Assembly (NCBI RefSeq): GCF_026240945.1
Contig: NZ_JAPFPY010000001.1
Coordinates: forward strand, 124,001-188,000
Source of the DNA: Mycolicibacterium sp. J2
GTDB lineage: Bacteria > Actinomycetota > Actinomycetes > Mycobacteriales > Mycobacteriaceae
Length of the DNA: 64,000 bases
Direction of reading: 5' to 3'
Every line of letters starts with the position of its first letter. Positions within the stretch are counted from its first letter, which is position 1. This document shows, piece after piece, positions 37,733-45,485 of this stretch. Under the pieces are notes generated by a model. It did not search any database and had not been told where the DNA came from. It saw only the letters and a list, made by a program, of their open reading frames with translations. The position numbers were made by a program, and so were the translations under genes.

Positions 37733-38593
37733 TCAATCGGACAGTGCGCGCCCCACGATCAGCGGGTCGGCCTGGCCGACCACCTCATGGTCCTTGTTGT
37801 CGTAGTCGAACTTACCCAGGACGTAGCGCATCGCGTTGATCCTGGCGCGTTTCTTGTCATTGCTTTTCACCACGGTCCACGGCGCGATCTCGGTGTCGGT
37901 CCAGGCGAACATGTCTTCCTTGGCCGCGGTGTAGTCGTCCCACTTGTCCAGCGAGGCCAGGTCCGTCGGCGAGAGCTTCCACTGCCGAACCGGGTCGACC
38001 TGGCGGATGGTGAACCGGGTGCGCTGTTCGGACTGGGTCACCGAGAACCACAGCTTGGTCAAGCTGATGCCGTCGTTGACCAGCATCTGCTCGAAAAGCG
38101 GTGTTTGGCGGATGAATTCGGCGTGCTGCTTCGGGGTGCAGTAACCCATCACCCGTTCGACACCGGCCCGGTTGTACCAGGACCGGTCGAACAACACGAT
38201 CTCCCCTGCGCCGGGCAGGTGGGTGACGTACCGCTGGAAGTACCACTGGGTGCGTTCCTTCTCGGTCGGCTTCTCCAGTGCCACCACCCGCGCGCCGCGC
38301 GGGTTGAGATGTTCCATGAACCGCTTGATGGTGCCGCCCTTGCCTGCGGCGTCGCGGCCCTCGAACACGATGACGTGCCGGTGCCCGTGGGCCTGGCTCC
38401 ACTTCTGCAGCTTCAGCAGCTCGATCTGCAGCAGCCGCTTCTGCTCCTCGTACTCACTGCGCTTCATCCGCTCGTCGTACGGATAGCCCTCACGCCAGGT
38501 GTCGACGACCTCACCACTGGGCTGCAACAGCAACTCGGGGTCGTCATCGTCGTCATCTCGGACGGAGTAGCCGGTGGTGTCCAGAGTCGTCAC
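37733..38593 (-). CDS. Polyphosphate kinase 2, class I-like
   Basis: A 286-residue PPK2, in the group of M. tuberculosis Rv3232c. Walker A is VFEGRDAAGKGGTIKRF, then GARVVALEKPTEKERTQWYFQRYV, Walker B-like IVLFDRSWYNRAGVERVMGYC, the lid segment SVTQSEQRTRF, and WKLSPTDLASLDKWDDYT. Class I enzymes use polyphosphate to phosphorylate nucleoside diphosphates, or the reverse. An acidic stretch near residue 13 (RDDDDDDPE) is unusual. The GTG follows TAGCGT and 6 bases. It is clearly a different class from the PPK2 at 23.1 kb. Confidence 0.9.
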   Translation of the reverse strand: MTTLDTTGYSVRDDDDDDPELLLQPSGEVVDTWREGYPYDERMKRSEYEEQKRLLQIELLKLQKWSQAHGHRHVIVFEGRDAAGKGGTIKRFMEHLNPRGARVVALEKPTEKERTQWYFQRYVTHLPGAGEIVLFDRSWYNRAGVERVMGYCTPKQHAEFIRQTPLFEQMLVNDGISLTKLWFSVTQSEQRTRFTIRQVDPVRQWKLSPTDLASLDKWDDYTAAKEDMFAWTDTEIAPWTVVKSNDKKRARINAMRYVLGKFDYDNKDHEVVGQADPLIVGRALSD

Positions 38594-38605
38594 GCGACGA
38601 CGCTA
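38594..38605 (-). promoter_or_regulatory. Leaderless promoter of the second PPK2 gene
   Basis: TAGCGT (38605-38600 on the minus strand), 6 bases, GTG at 38593. Confidence 0.5.
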
Positions 38606-38653
38606 TCCACCCGGACGTACCAATCGGTGACGTCCAGGTGAACAGCCGGTGCG

Positions 38654-40165
38654 CTACTTGGCCTCGCGGCGGGGCCGCGCCAACGCGAGCTTGGTCATCA
38701 TCTTGTTCATCCGCGCCAGCGCCTTGAGCGAGTTGTTGTAGTAGTTGCCGCCGGCACCGACGCTGGTCCGGGGCACCACCACCGTCTCCTGGCGGCAGAA
38801 CTTACGCACACCGTCCACCCCGCCGAAACGCGCGCCGATGCCCGAGGTCTTCCACCCACCCATCGGCGCGGTGGTGCACATCAGGTTCGAGATCACGTCG
38901 TTGACGTTGACGGCACCACAATCCAGTTGCAGCGCAACCTCTTTGGCTCGCTCGACATCCTTGGAGAACACCGCCGCGCTCAGCCCGTACGGGCTGTCGT
39001 TGGCCAGCCGGACGGCCTCCCCCACCGACGACACCTTCATGATCGGCAACGTCGGGCCGAAGGTCTCCTCGGTCATGCACGCCATCGAGTGGTCGACGTC
39101 CACCAGCACCGTCGGCGGGTAGAAGCTGCCGGTACCGTCGGGGCGCTTGCCCCCGGTGAGCGCCCTGGCGCCCTTGGCCAGCGCGTCGTCGACGTGCCGT
39201 GCGGTCACCGCGACCTGGGACTCGTCGATCAACGCGCCCAAGTCGTAGCCCTCGCCCGAGCCCACCTTGAGGTTCTCGACGGCCTTCACCACGGCGGCCA
39301 CGAACCGGTCGTACACCGGCTCGAGCACGTACACCCGTTCCACCGACACGCAGGTCTGGCCGGCGTTGAACATCGCTCCCCAGACCGCGGCGTTGGCGGC
39401 CAGCTCGATATCGGCATCCTCCAGAACGATCATCGGGTCCTTACCCCCGAGTTCCAGGCTGACCGGCGTCAGCCGGCGCGCGGCCCGTTCCATGACCTTG
39501 ACACCGGTGGCACACGAGCCGGTGAACTGGATGTAGTCGGAGTTGTCGATGACGGCCTCGGACACCTCGCGGGCACCCTGAGCCAGCGCCAGCACTTCCG
39601 GGGCCCCGCAATCCAGCCAGCCGCGGACCAGCAGCTCGGCGGTCAGCGGGGTGCGCTCGGACGGCTTGAGCAGCACCGCAGCACCGGCCGCCAGCGCACC
39701 GATGGCATCCATCAGCGCATTGGCCACCGGATAGTTCCACGGCGCGATCACGCCGACCACCGGACGCGGCCGGTAGTGCACGGCGATTTTCTTGACCGAC
39801 AGGAACGGTAGCGGGGCGGGGCGGGTCTCCGGCGCCATCGCCTTCTCCACGACCTTGATGTAGTAGGACAAGATGATCAGCAGTAACGGCACCTCTTGGG
39901 CGGCATCCGTCGCGGACTTGCCGGTCTCGGCGATCAGCAGCTTCTCGATCTCGTCGCGGTGGTCCCCCAGCCAGACGGCATAGCGGGCCAGTACCTTGGC
40001 GCGCCCCTTGGCGCCGCGAGCTTCCCACTCGCGCTGCGCCTCGCGCAGACCGGTGGCGATCCGCGGCACGTCGGCAGGAGCGGTCCAGCGCACCTCGCCG
40101 GCCACGGCGCCGGTGGCGGGGTTGTGAATGGTGACAACGTCGGAGCGGTCTGCGGTGGCAGTCAT
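38654..40165 (-). CDS. NAD(P)-dependent aldehyde dehydrogenase
   Basis: A 503-residue aldehyde dehydrogenase with the complete set: VVGVIAPWNYPVANALM (cofactor/oxyanion Asn), catalytic Glu in VSLELGGKDPMIVLE, catalytic Cys in MFNAGQTCVSVERVYV, and EETFGPTLPIMKV. It converts an aldehyde to the acid; the substrate is unknown and it does not resemble the Rv0458 position-partner of DUF779. The ATG follows TAACAT and 6 bases, so it is predicted leaderless and separately transcribed. Confidence 0.88.
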   Translation of the reverse strand: MTATADRSDVVTIHNPATGAVAGEVRWTAPADVPRIATGLREAQREWEARGAKGRAKVLARYAVWLGDHRDEIEKLLIAETGKSATDAAQEVPLLLIILSYYIKVVEKAMAPETRPAPLPFLSVKKIAVHYRPRPVVGVIAPWNYPVANALMDAIGALAAGAAVLLKPSERTPLTAELLVRGWLDCGAPEVLALAQGAREVSEAVIDNSDYIQFTGSCATGVKVMERAARRLTPVSLELGGKDPMIVLEDADIELAANAAVWGAMFNAGQTCVSVERVYVLEPVYDRFVAAVVKAVENLKVGSGEGYDLGALIDESQVAVTARHVDDALAKGARALTGGKRPDGTGSFYPPTVLVDVDHSMACMTEETFGPTLPIMKVSSVGEAVRLANDSPYGLSAAVFSKDVERAKEVALQLDCGAVNVNDVISNLMCTTAPMGGWKTSGIGARFGGVDGVRKFCRQETVVVPRTSVGAGGNYYNNSLKALARMNKMMTKLALARPRREAK

Positions 40166-40177
40166 AGGGCCATGTTA
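40166..40177 (-). promoter_or_regulatory. Leaderless promoter of the aldehyde dehydrogenase gene
   Basis: TAACAT (40177-40172 on the minus strand), 6 bases, ATG at 40165. Confidence 0.5.
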
Positions 40178-40218
40178 AACCGCATGTGTGACGCAGCTCG
40201 CACCGGGGTTGACACCTG

Positions 40219-40740
40219 TCAACTCTGCGGCGCGATCCCCCGCACGTAAGCCGCCTGCCCGAGGTGCTGAGCGGCGTCGTCGACGATGCTCACCAACCGC
40301 ACGCCGGCTGTCACCGGCGGGTCCCAGCGCTCGTCCACGATGCGGGCCAGCTCGTCGGGAGTGACGGAGGCGATGTACTCCAGGCTGAACTTGTGCACCG
40401 CGCGGTAATAGCCCACCAGCAATTCGGCCGAGGCTCGAACCTTGCCGACCTCGTCGGCGGTGTGGCCGTAGCCCATGTCGTTGCCGGGCAGGTCGAGTGC
40501 GAAGCGGTCCCGCCAGCCGTCGCGGATCCACACCTGCTCGGCCCCGGCGATATCGGCGAGTTGGACGTCTTGTTGGCGGGCGCTGTGCCACACCAGCCAG
40601 GCGATGCTGTTGGCCTGCGGGGTCGGCCGCCACGACGACAGCTCCTCGCTCAGTCCGTCGGTCACATCGTCGACGTGCTCGATGAGGCGGGTGAACGAAT
40701 CGCGGAGCAGTTCGCGGGCGGTATCGATGTCACCTGTCAT
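40219..40740 (-). CDS. DinB-family (DUF664-like) protein
   Basis: A 173-residue four-helix bundle of the DinB/mycothiol-dependent maleylpyruvate isomerase superfamily. Candidate metal ligands are the His in LVWHSARQQDVQ, where family members have the first ligand, and AAQHLGQAAYVRG near the end. Several actinobacterial members are thiol-S-transferases using mycothiol, which mshA in this window helps to make; the link is inference. The ATG at 40740 follows TACGTT and 7 bases. Confidence 0.8.
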   Translation of the reverse strand: MTGDIDTARELLRDSFTRLIEHVDDVTDGLSEELSSWRPTPQANSIAWLVWHSARQQDVQLADIAGAEQVWIRDGWRDRFALDLPGNDMGYGHTADEVGKVRASAELLVGYYRAVHKFSLEYIASVTPDELARIVDERWDPPVTAGVRLVSIVDDAAQHLGQAAYVRGIAPQS

Positions 40741-40753
40741 GGTCGCCAACGTA
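40741..40753 (-). promoter_or_regulatory. Leaderless promoter of the DinB gene
   Basis: TACGTT (40753-40748 on the minus strand), 7 bases, ATG at 40740. The hexamer lies upstream of the stop of the SDR gene (40775). Confidence 0.5.
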
Positions 40754-40774
40754 CTCGCGGCCGGCCTGCTGGGG

Positions 40775-41740
40775 TCACAGCATCGACAGCGACAGATCCC
40801 ACAGCCGCTCGGCATTGTCGAGGTCCAGCGCGTACGGCGCGACGCCCCCGATTCCGGTGCCGCGCCGGTCGACGACGGCGGCCTCGTTGCAGTCCTCGAA
40901 GTACCGACCGGCCACACCCTCCACCAACGGCGAGGCGGCCAGCAGAACGGAGGTGGCAGCACCCTGTTCGACGCTCTTGAAACGGGTGCCCGCCCGGCGG
41001 AACCGCTCACGTGCTTCCACGTTATACCCCAGCGGCAGATGGCGCTGCAGCGCGGTGGCGATACCGCCGGGCATCAGCGCGTTGGCGGTGATGCCGTCAC
41101 CGGCCCAGCGCCGGCTGGCCTCGACGGCGAACAGCACATTGGCGGTCTTGCTCTGCCCGTACGCCCCGAACGGGTCGTACTCGCGAAACGCGTAGTCGAT
41201 GTCGTCGAAGATCACCGGTGAACGCAGATGACCGGACGAACTCACCGACACGATGCGGGCCCCGCCGGCTTGGCGCAGCGCGTCGTACAGGCCGATGGCG
41301 AGCCCGAAGTGCCCCAGGTGATTGGTCGCGAACTGCAGCTCGTGGCCCGCCTCGGTGAGCGTCAGCTGTTGCACGGCCATGACGCCGGCGTTGTTCACCA
41401 GGATGTGCAGCGGGCCGGTCCACGCACTGGCGAACGCGACGACGCTGTCGGGCTTACTGAGATCCAGCGCGGCGACCGCCACCGTGTCGTTCCCGGTATC
41501 GCGGCGGATGTCCTCGGCGATCGGTCCGGTGGTGTCCACGTCGCGCACCGCGAGGGTGACCGCGGCGCCGGCCCGAGCCAGCGCGCGGGCCGTCTCCACC
41601 CCGATACCCGACGAAGCACCGGTGACGATCGCGGTCTTGCCGGACAGATCGACGCCGGCGCTGACCTCGGCCGCGGTGGACTCGAACCCGAACGGCGTCC
41701 TGACTGGGGCGCCACCGGTCGCGAGAGTCGAAAGGCTCAT
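40775..41740 (-). CDS. Short-chain dehydrogenase/reductase
   Basis: A 321-residue SDR of the retinol dehydrogenase/WWOX-like subgroup: [26 protein letters not shown], the catalytic SVSSSGHL, and YGQSKTANVLF. Its plan resembles the two SDRs at 50.3 and 55.2 kb but with a longer N-terminus. The ATG at 41740 was chosen because the open frame further upstream is the antisense shadow of the VOC gene. The VOC gene is 52 bases upstream. Substrate unknown. Confidence 0.82.
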   Translation of the reverse strand: MSLSTLATGGAPVRTPFGFESTAAEVSAGVDLSGKTAIVTGASSGIGVETARALARAGAAVTLAVRDVDTTGPIAEDIRRDTGNDTVAVAALDLSKPDSVVAFASAWTGPLHILVNNAGVMAVQQLTLTEAGHELQFATNHLGHFGLAIGLYDALRQAGGARIVSVSSSGHLRSPVIFDDIDYAFREYDPFGAYGQSKTANVLFAVEASRRWAGDGITANALMPGGIATALQRHLPLGYNVEARERFRRAGTRFKSVEQGAATSVLLAASPLVEGVAGRYFEDCNEAAVVDRRGTGIGGVAPYALDLDNAERLWDLSLSML

Positions 41741-41792
41741 AACGGGTTCCAACCGCTGTCCTGGCGATTGATTCCCGTGACGATGCTTCCCG

Positions 41793-42170
41793 TCACGCCC
41801 CGTGGAAGACCGCCTCCACGTTGTTACCGTCCGGATCACGCACGAAGGCCCCGAAGTAGCCGGGGTGGTACTCGGGCCACAAGCGCGGCGCGTGCAGCGA
41901 TTCGGCGCCCACACCGACGGCCGCGTCGTAGAACCTCTGCACCGCGTCGGTGTCGGCGGCCTCGAAGGCCAGATGCACTTCCCGGTTGGGGCCGGTGGCC
42001 TCGCCCGCGTGCACGTCGGCGATCCAGAAGTCTGGCTTGCCATCACGGCCGTAACCGACGGCGACGCCCATATCCATCTGCCGCGTGAATCCGAGGACGC
42101 CCAGCACGGTGTCGTAGAACTCCTGCGATTTGGCGAAGTCTGCACAGTTGATTCCCAGGTGATCGATCAT
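41793..42170 (-). CDS. VOC/glyoxalase-family protein
   Basis: A 125-residue vicinal-oxygen-chelate protein with two beta-alpha-beta-beta-beta modules. MIDHLGINCADFAKSQEFY places the first metal-type His at residue 4, VHLAFEAADTDAVQRFY starts the second module, and GAFVRDPDGNNVEAVFHG is the typical ending with the metal Glu. The reaction is unknown (glyoxalase, dioxygenase or resistance-type). The ATG follows TACGAT and 6 bases, facing the amidohydrolase gene. Confidence 0.85.
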   Translation of the reverse strand: MIDHLGINCADFAKSQEFYDTVLGVLGFTRQMDMGVAVGYGRDGKPDFWIADVHAGEATGPNREVHLAFEAADTDAVQRFYDAAVGVGAESLHAPRLWPEYHPGYFGAFVRDPDGNNVEAVFHGA

Positions 42171-42192
42171 CGCGTCATCGTAGGTTCGAGGT
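42171..42192. promoter_or_regulatory. Bidirectional leaderless promoter between VOC and amidohydrolase genes
   Basis: Twenty-two bases separate the ATGs. Plus strand: TAGGTT (42181-42186), 6 bases, ATG 42193. Minus strand: TACGAT (42182-42177), 6 bases, ATG 42170. The hexamers share the TA step at 42181-42182 and the layout is exactly symmetrical. Confidence 0.65.
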
Positions 42193-43932
42193 ATGACACA
42201 CCACGACCTCGTGATCCGCAACGGCACCATCGTCGACGGGTTGGGCGGGGACCCGTATGTCGGTGACGTGGCCGTCACGGCCGGGGTGATCACCGCGGTC
42301 GGCACCGTGTCCGGGGTCGGCGGCAGGGAGATCGACGCCACCGGACTGCTCGTCACCCCGGGTTTCGTGGACCTGCACACCCATTACGACGGGCAGGCGA
42401 TCTGGAGCGACCGGATGACCCCGTCGTCGGCGCACGGCGTCACCACGGCGGTGATGGGCAACTGCGGCGTCGGTTTCGCCCCCTGCCGGCCGGCCGACCA
42501 CGAGACGCTGGTGGACGTGATGGCCGGGGTGGAGGACATCCCGGGGGTGGTGATGGTCGACGGGCTGCCCTGGACGTGGGAGACGTTCCCGGAATTCCTC
42601 GACGCCCTGGATGCGCGTCGACGCGATATCGACGTGGCTGCCTTTCTGCCGCATTCGCCCCTGCGGGTCTACGTGATGGGCCGCCGCGGGGTGGAGCGCG
42701 AACCCGCCACGCCCGAGGATCTGTCGCAGATGCGCAAGCTCGCCGCCGAGGCGATCCAGGTCGGCGCCCTCGGCTTCGCGTCGTCCCGGTTGACCATCCA
42801 CAAGACCGAGAGCGGCCAACCCATCCCGAGTTACGACGCGGGTCACGACGAGATCGAGGCGATCGCGCTCGGGGTCAAGGACGCCGGCGGTGGACTGATC
42901 CAGTTCGTGCCGGATCTGCTGGCCGCAGATTATGAGGGCGCGCTGCAGGCGGTGTTCGACGTCGCGGCCGACGTGGGCCTGCCGGTGACGTTCACCTTGG
43001 CGATCGGCAACGCCGGTCCCGCTCTGCATCTGGACGCATTGCGAATGGTGGAGAAGGCCAACGCAGATGGTGGGCAGATCACCGCGCAGATCTTCCCGCG
43101 TCCGATCGGCCTGGTGATCGGCCTGCAATTGTCGGGCAACCCGTTCATCACCTACCCGAGTTACCGGGCGATCGAGGGGTTGCCACTGGCCGAACGCGTC
43201 GCGCAGATGCGCAAACCCGAGGTGCGCGAACGGATTCTGAACGACTCGCCCGCCGGCGACGGGCATCCGCTGATGTTCGCCGTGCAGGCGTGGGATTACA
43301 TCTTCCCGCTCGGCGACCCGCCGAACTACGAACCGGATCCGTCGGACAGCATCGCCGCGCGCGCCGCGGCCCGTGGGGTGTCACCGTTGGAGGAGGCCTA
43401 CGATCGGCTGCTCGACGACGACGGGCACGCCATGCTGCTGGTCACGTTGGCCAACTTCCGGGACGGGTCACTGGACACCGTCGCCGACCTGATCCGCCGA
43501 GATGACGTGGTGCTCGGCCTCGGCGATGGCGGGGCGCATTACGGAATGATCTGCGACGCAAGCTTTCCCACCTACATGCTCACGCACTGGGCGCGGGACC
43601 GGGCCACCGGCCGGCTCGGTATCGCCGAGGCGGTCCGGGAGCTGACCACGGTGCCGGCGCGGGTGGCGGGCCTGGCCGATCGTGGCCGCATCGCGGTCGG
43701 GTACAAGGCCGACCTCAACGTCATCGACCACCGGGCACTGCGGCTGCACAAGCCGACGGTGGCCCATGACCTGCCCGCCGGTGGTCGGCGGCTGGACCAG
43801 ACCGCCGACGGTTACGTCGCCACCATCGTGTCGGGCGAGATCATCGCCGAACGCGGGGTGCCGACCGCGGCGCGGCCGGGCAAGCTGATCCGCGGCAGAC
43901 AACCGGCACCCACTAATCAACGTCAAGACTAG
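42193..43932 (+). CDS. N-acyl-D-amino-acid deacylase-family amidohydrolase
   Basis: A 579-residue metal-dependent hydrolase of the D-aminoacylase branch. N-terminal DLVIRNGTIVDGLGGDP, metal motif GFVDLHTHYDGQ, MGNCGVGFAPC, GALGFASSRL, and the catalytic Asp region GLGDGGAHYGMICD; the C-terminus has DLNVIDHRAL and IVSGEIIAERG. The usual bridging Lys/Cys and substrate cannot be decided; N-acyl-D-amino acids or cyclic amides are candidates. It is predicted leaderless and ends just before the palindromic operator of the next operon. Confidence 0.85.
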   Translation: MTHHDLVIRNGTIVDGLGGDPYVGDVAVTAGVITAVGTVSGVGGREIDATGLLVTPGFVDLHTHYDGQAIWSDRMTPSSAHGVTTAVMGNCGVGFAPCRPADHETLVDVMAGVEDIPGVVMVDGLPWTWETFPEFLDALDARRRDIDVAAFLPHSPLRVYVMGRRGVEREPATPEDLSQMRKLAAEAIQVGALGFASSRLTIHKTESGQPIPSYDAGHDEIEAIALGVKDAGGGLIQFVPDLLAADYEGALQAVFDVAADVGLPVTFTLAIGNAGPALHLDALRMVEKANADGGQITAQIFPRPIGLVIGLQLSGNPFITYPSYRAIEGLPLAERVAQMRKPEVRERILNDSPAGDGHPLMFAVQAWDYIFPLGDPPNYEPDPSDSIAARAAARGVSPLEEAYDRLLDDDGHAMLLVTLANFRDGSLDTVADLIRRDDVVLGLGDGGAHYGMICDASFPTYMLTHWARDRATGRLGIAEAVRELTTVPARVAGLADRGRIAVGYKADLNVIDHRALRLHKPTVAHDLPAGGRRLDQTADGYVATIVSGEIIAERGVPTAARPGKLIRGRQPAPTNQRQD

Positions 43933-43934
43933 AA

Positions 43935-43955
43935 AAATCGACACAGTGTCGATTT
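43935..43955. promoter_or_regulatory. Perfect 10-bp-arm palindrome: candidate TetR operator
   Basis: Arms AAATCGACAC (43935-43944) and GTGTCGATTT (43946-43955) around a central A. It is centred 28 bases upstream of the SDR start and overlaps the expected -35 position of the promoter at 43961-43972. The SDR is co-transcribed with a TetR gene, so autoregulation is the natural reading. Confidence 0.75.
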
Positions 43956-43960
43956 GCGCG

Positions 43961-43972
43961 TAGCGTGGGGTC
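43961..43972 (+). promoter_or_regulatory. Leaderless promoter of the SDR-TetR operon
   Basis: TAGCGT (43961-43966), 6 bases, ATG at 43973; the operator palindrome ends 5 bases upstream of the hexamer. Confidence 0.55.
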
Positions 43973-44824
43973 ATGCCCAAGACGTTCTTCATCACCGGTG
44001 TCAGCACCGGCCTCGGCCGCGCCTTCGCGCACGGCGCACTGCAAGCCGGGCACACCGTCGTCGGGACGGTGCGCAAGTCCGCCGATCTCGCCCCCTTCGA
44101 AGCGTTGGGGGCGAATGCCCACGGCCGCATCCTCGACGTCACCGACCATGCGGCGGTCGTCGAGACCGTCGCCGACGTCGAGGTATCGATCGGGCCCATC
44201 GACGTCCTGATCGCCAACGCCGGATACGGATTGGAGGGCGTCTTCGAGGAGACGCCACTTTCGCAGTTACGCGCGCAGTTCGAGACCAACGTGTTCGGCG
44301 CGGCCGCCGCGGTGCAGGCGGTGTTGCCGGCCATGCGCAGGCGACGGGCCGGGCACATCATGGCAGTCACCTCGATGGGCGGGTTGATGACGGTGCCGGG
44401 CCTGTCGGCATACTGCGCCAGCAAGTACGCACTCGAAGGCCTGCTGGAGAGCATCGGCAAGGAAGTCGCCGCGTTCGGGATCCACGTCACCGCAATCGAA
44501 CCCGGCTCGTTCCGGACGGATTGGGCGGGCCGGTCGATGGTCCGCGCCGAACGCGCCATCGACGACTACGACGCGGTGTTCGAGCCGATCCGGCAGGCCC
44601 GGCGCAACGCCGACGGCAACCAGCTCGGGGATCCGGCCAAGGCCGCCGCGGCCGTCCTGACGGTCGTCGACGCCGCCGAGCCACCGCGGCACCTCCTGCT
44701 GGGATCCGATGCGCTGCGGCTGGTCCGCGCCGGTCGCGACGCCGTCGACGCCGACATCGCGGCATGGGAATCCTTGTCGCGCAGCACCGATTTCCCGGAC
44801 GGCCAGCAGATTGCGGCCAATTGA
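43973..44824 (+). CDS. Short-chain dehydrogenase/reductase in operon with TetR regulator
   Basis: A 283-residue classical SDR: FFITGVSTGLGRAFAHGAL, IANAGYGLEGVFEE, VTSMGGLMTVPGLSAYCASKYALEG (catalytic Ser then YxxxK; shown as one region of the active site) and HVTAIEPGSFRTDW. The GYGLEG and AIEPGSF strings put it in the group of SDRs often fused or linked to TetR control; substrate unknown. Predicted leaderless. Its stop overlaps the TTG start of the TetR gene. Confidence 0.86.
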   Translation: MPKTFFITGVSTGLGRAFAHGALQAGHTVVGTVRKSADLAPFEALGANAHGRILDVTDHAAVVETVADVEVSIGPIDVLIANAGYGLEGVFEETPLSQLRAQFETNVFGAAAAVQAVLPAMRRRRAGHIMAVTSMGGLMTVPGLSAYCASKYALEGLLESIGKEVAAFGIHVTAIEPGSFRTDWAGRSMVRAERAIDDYDAVFEPIRQARRNADGNQLGDPAKAAAAVLTVVDAAEPPRHLLLGSDALRLVRAGRDAVDADIAAWESLSRSTDFPDGQQIAAN

Positions 44825-45444
44825 CCAGGCGACGATCGGGCGAACCCCGTAAGGGTGATCTGCGCGAGGCCGCGATCCTGGACGCGACCGAGGAGCTGTT
44901 GAGCTCTATCGGATATGACGCGATCACCATTGCCGACATCGCCGAACGTGCCGGCATCACGCGGGCTGCGCTCTACTTCTATTTCGGATCGAAGCAGGAT
45001 GTCATCACGGCACTGTTCGCCCGCACCGTCGCGGTGCTGCACGCCAAGTCGCGTGCCGCCGCGGAAGACGCCGCCGGCGGGGTGACGGCGATCGATACCG
45101 CGATGCGCCGGACCGAGGAGCTGTGGCGCGAGCACGGCGTCGTCATGCGCACGGCGATCGATCTCGCGGCCACCGTCCCGGAACTCGATGCGTTGTGGCA
45201 GGAAACCGCCGACATCTTCATCGGTGCGATCGCGGCGATCCTCGAACACATGGGCGTGCCGGCCGGTAAGCGGCCCGACCAATCGTCGGCGCTGGCCGAA
45301 GCGCTGTGCTGGATGATCGAGCGCAACTTCTATCAAGCCTCCCGGGTATCACCCGCGCGACTGACCAAGGCCCGCCAGACCTGCACGGAGATCTGGCTGC
45401 GGCTCGCCGCTCCTCGAGCGCCTTTACGCTCACCGCGCGCATAA
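44821..45444 (+). CDS. TetR-family regulator
   Basis: A 207-residue TetR protein. HTH: ILDATEELLSSIGYDAITIADIAERAGITRAALYFYF (motif region, residues about 18-54; core TIADIAERAGITRAALYFYF) then GSKQDVITALFA. The ligand domain is alpha-helical with no recognised signature. The TTG at 44821 overlaps the SDR stop (TTGA), giving coupled translation; no ATG or GTG is available in frame nearby. The palindrome at 43935-43955 is its likely operator. Confidence 0.8.
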   Translation: MTRRRSGEPRKGDLREAAILDATEELLSSIGYDAITIADIAERAGITRAALYFYFGSKQDVITALFARTVAVLHAKSRAAAEDAAGGVTAIDTAMRRTEELWREHGVVMRTAIDLAATVPELDALWQETADIFIGAIAAILEHMGVPAGKRPDQSSALAEALCWMIERNFYQASRVSPARLTKARQTCTEIWLRLAAPRAPLRSPRA

Positions 45445-45485
45445 CACTGGCCAATGGGGTCCCAGCCGTGCGGTGATTGATCCCC

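Noticed and set aside
40775..42145. Apparent 456-residue SDR with an extra N-terminal domain
   Set aside because: The N-terminal part is only an antisense/alternative frame of the VOC gene on the same strand; the SDR starts at 41740.
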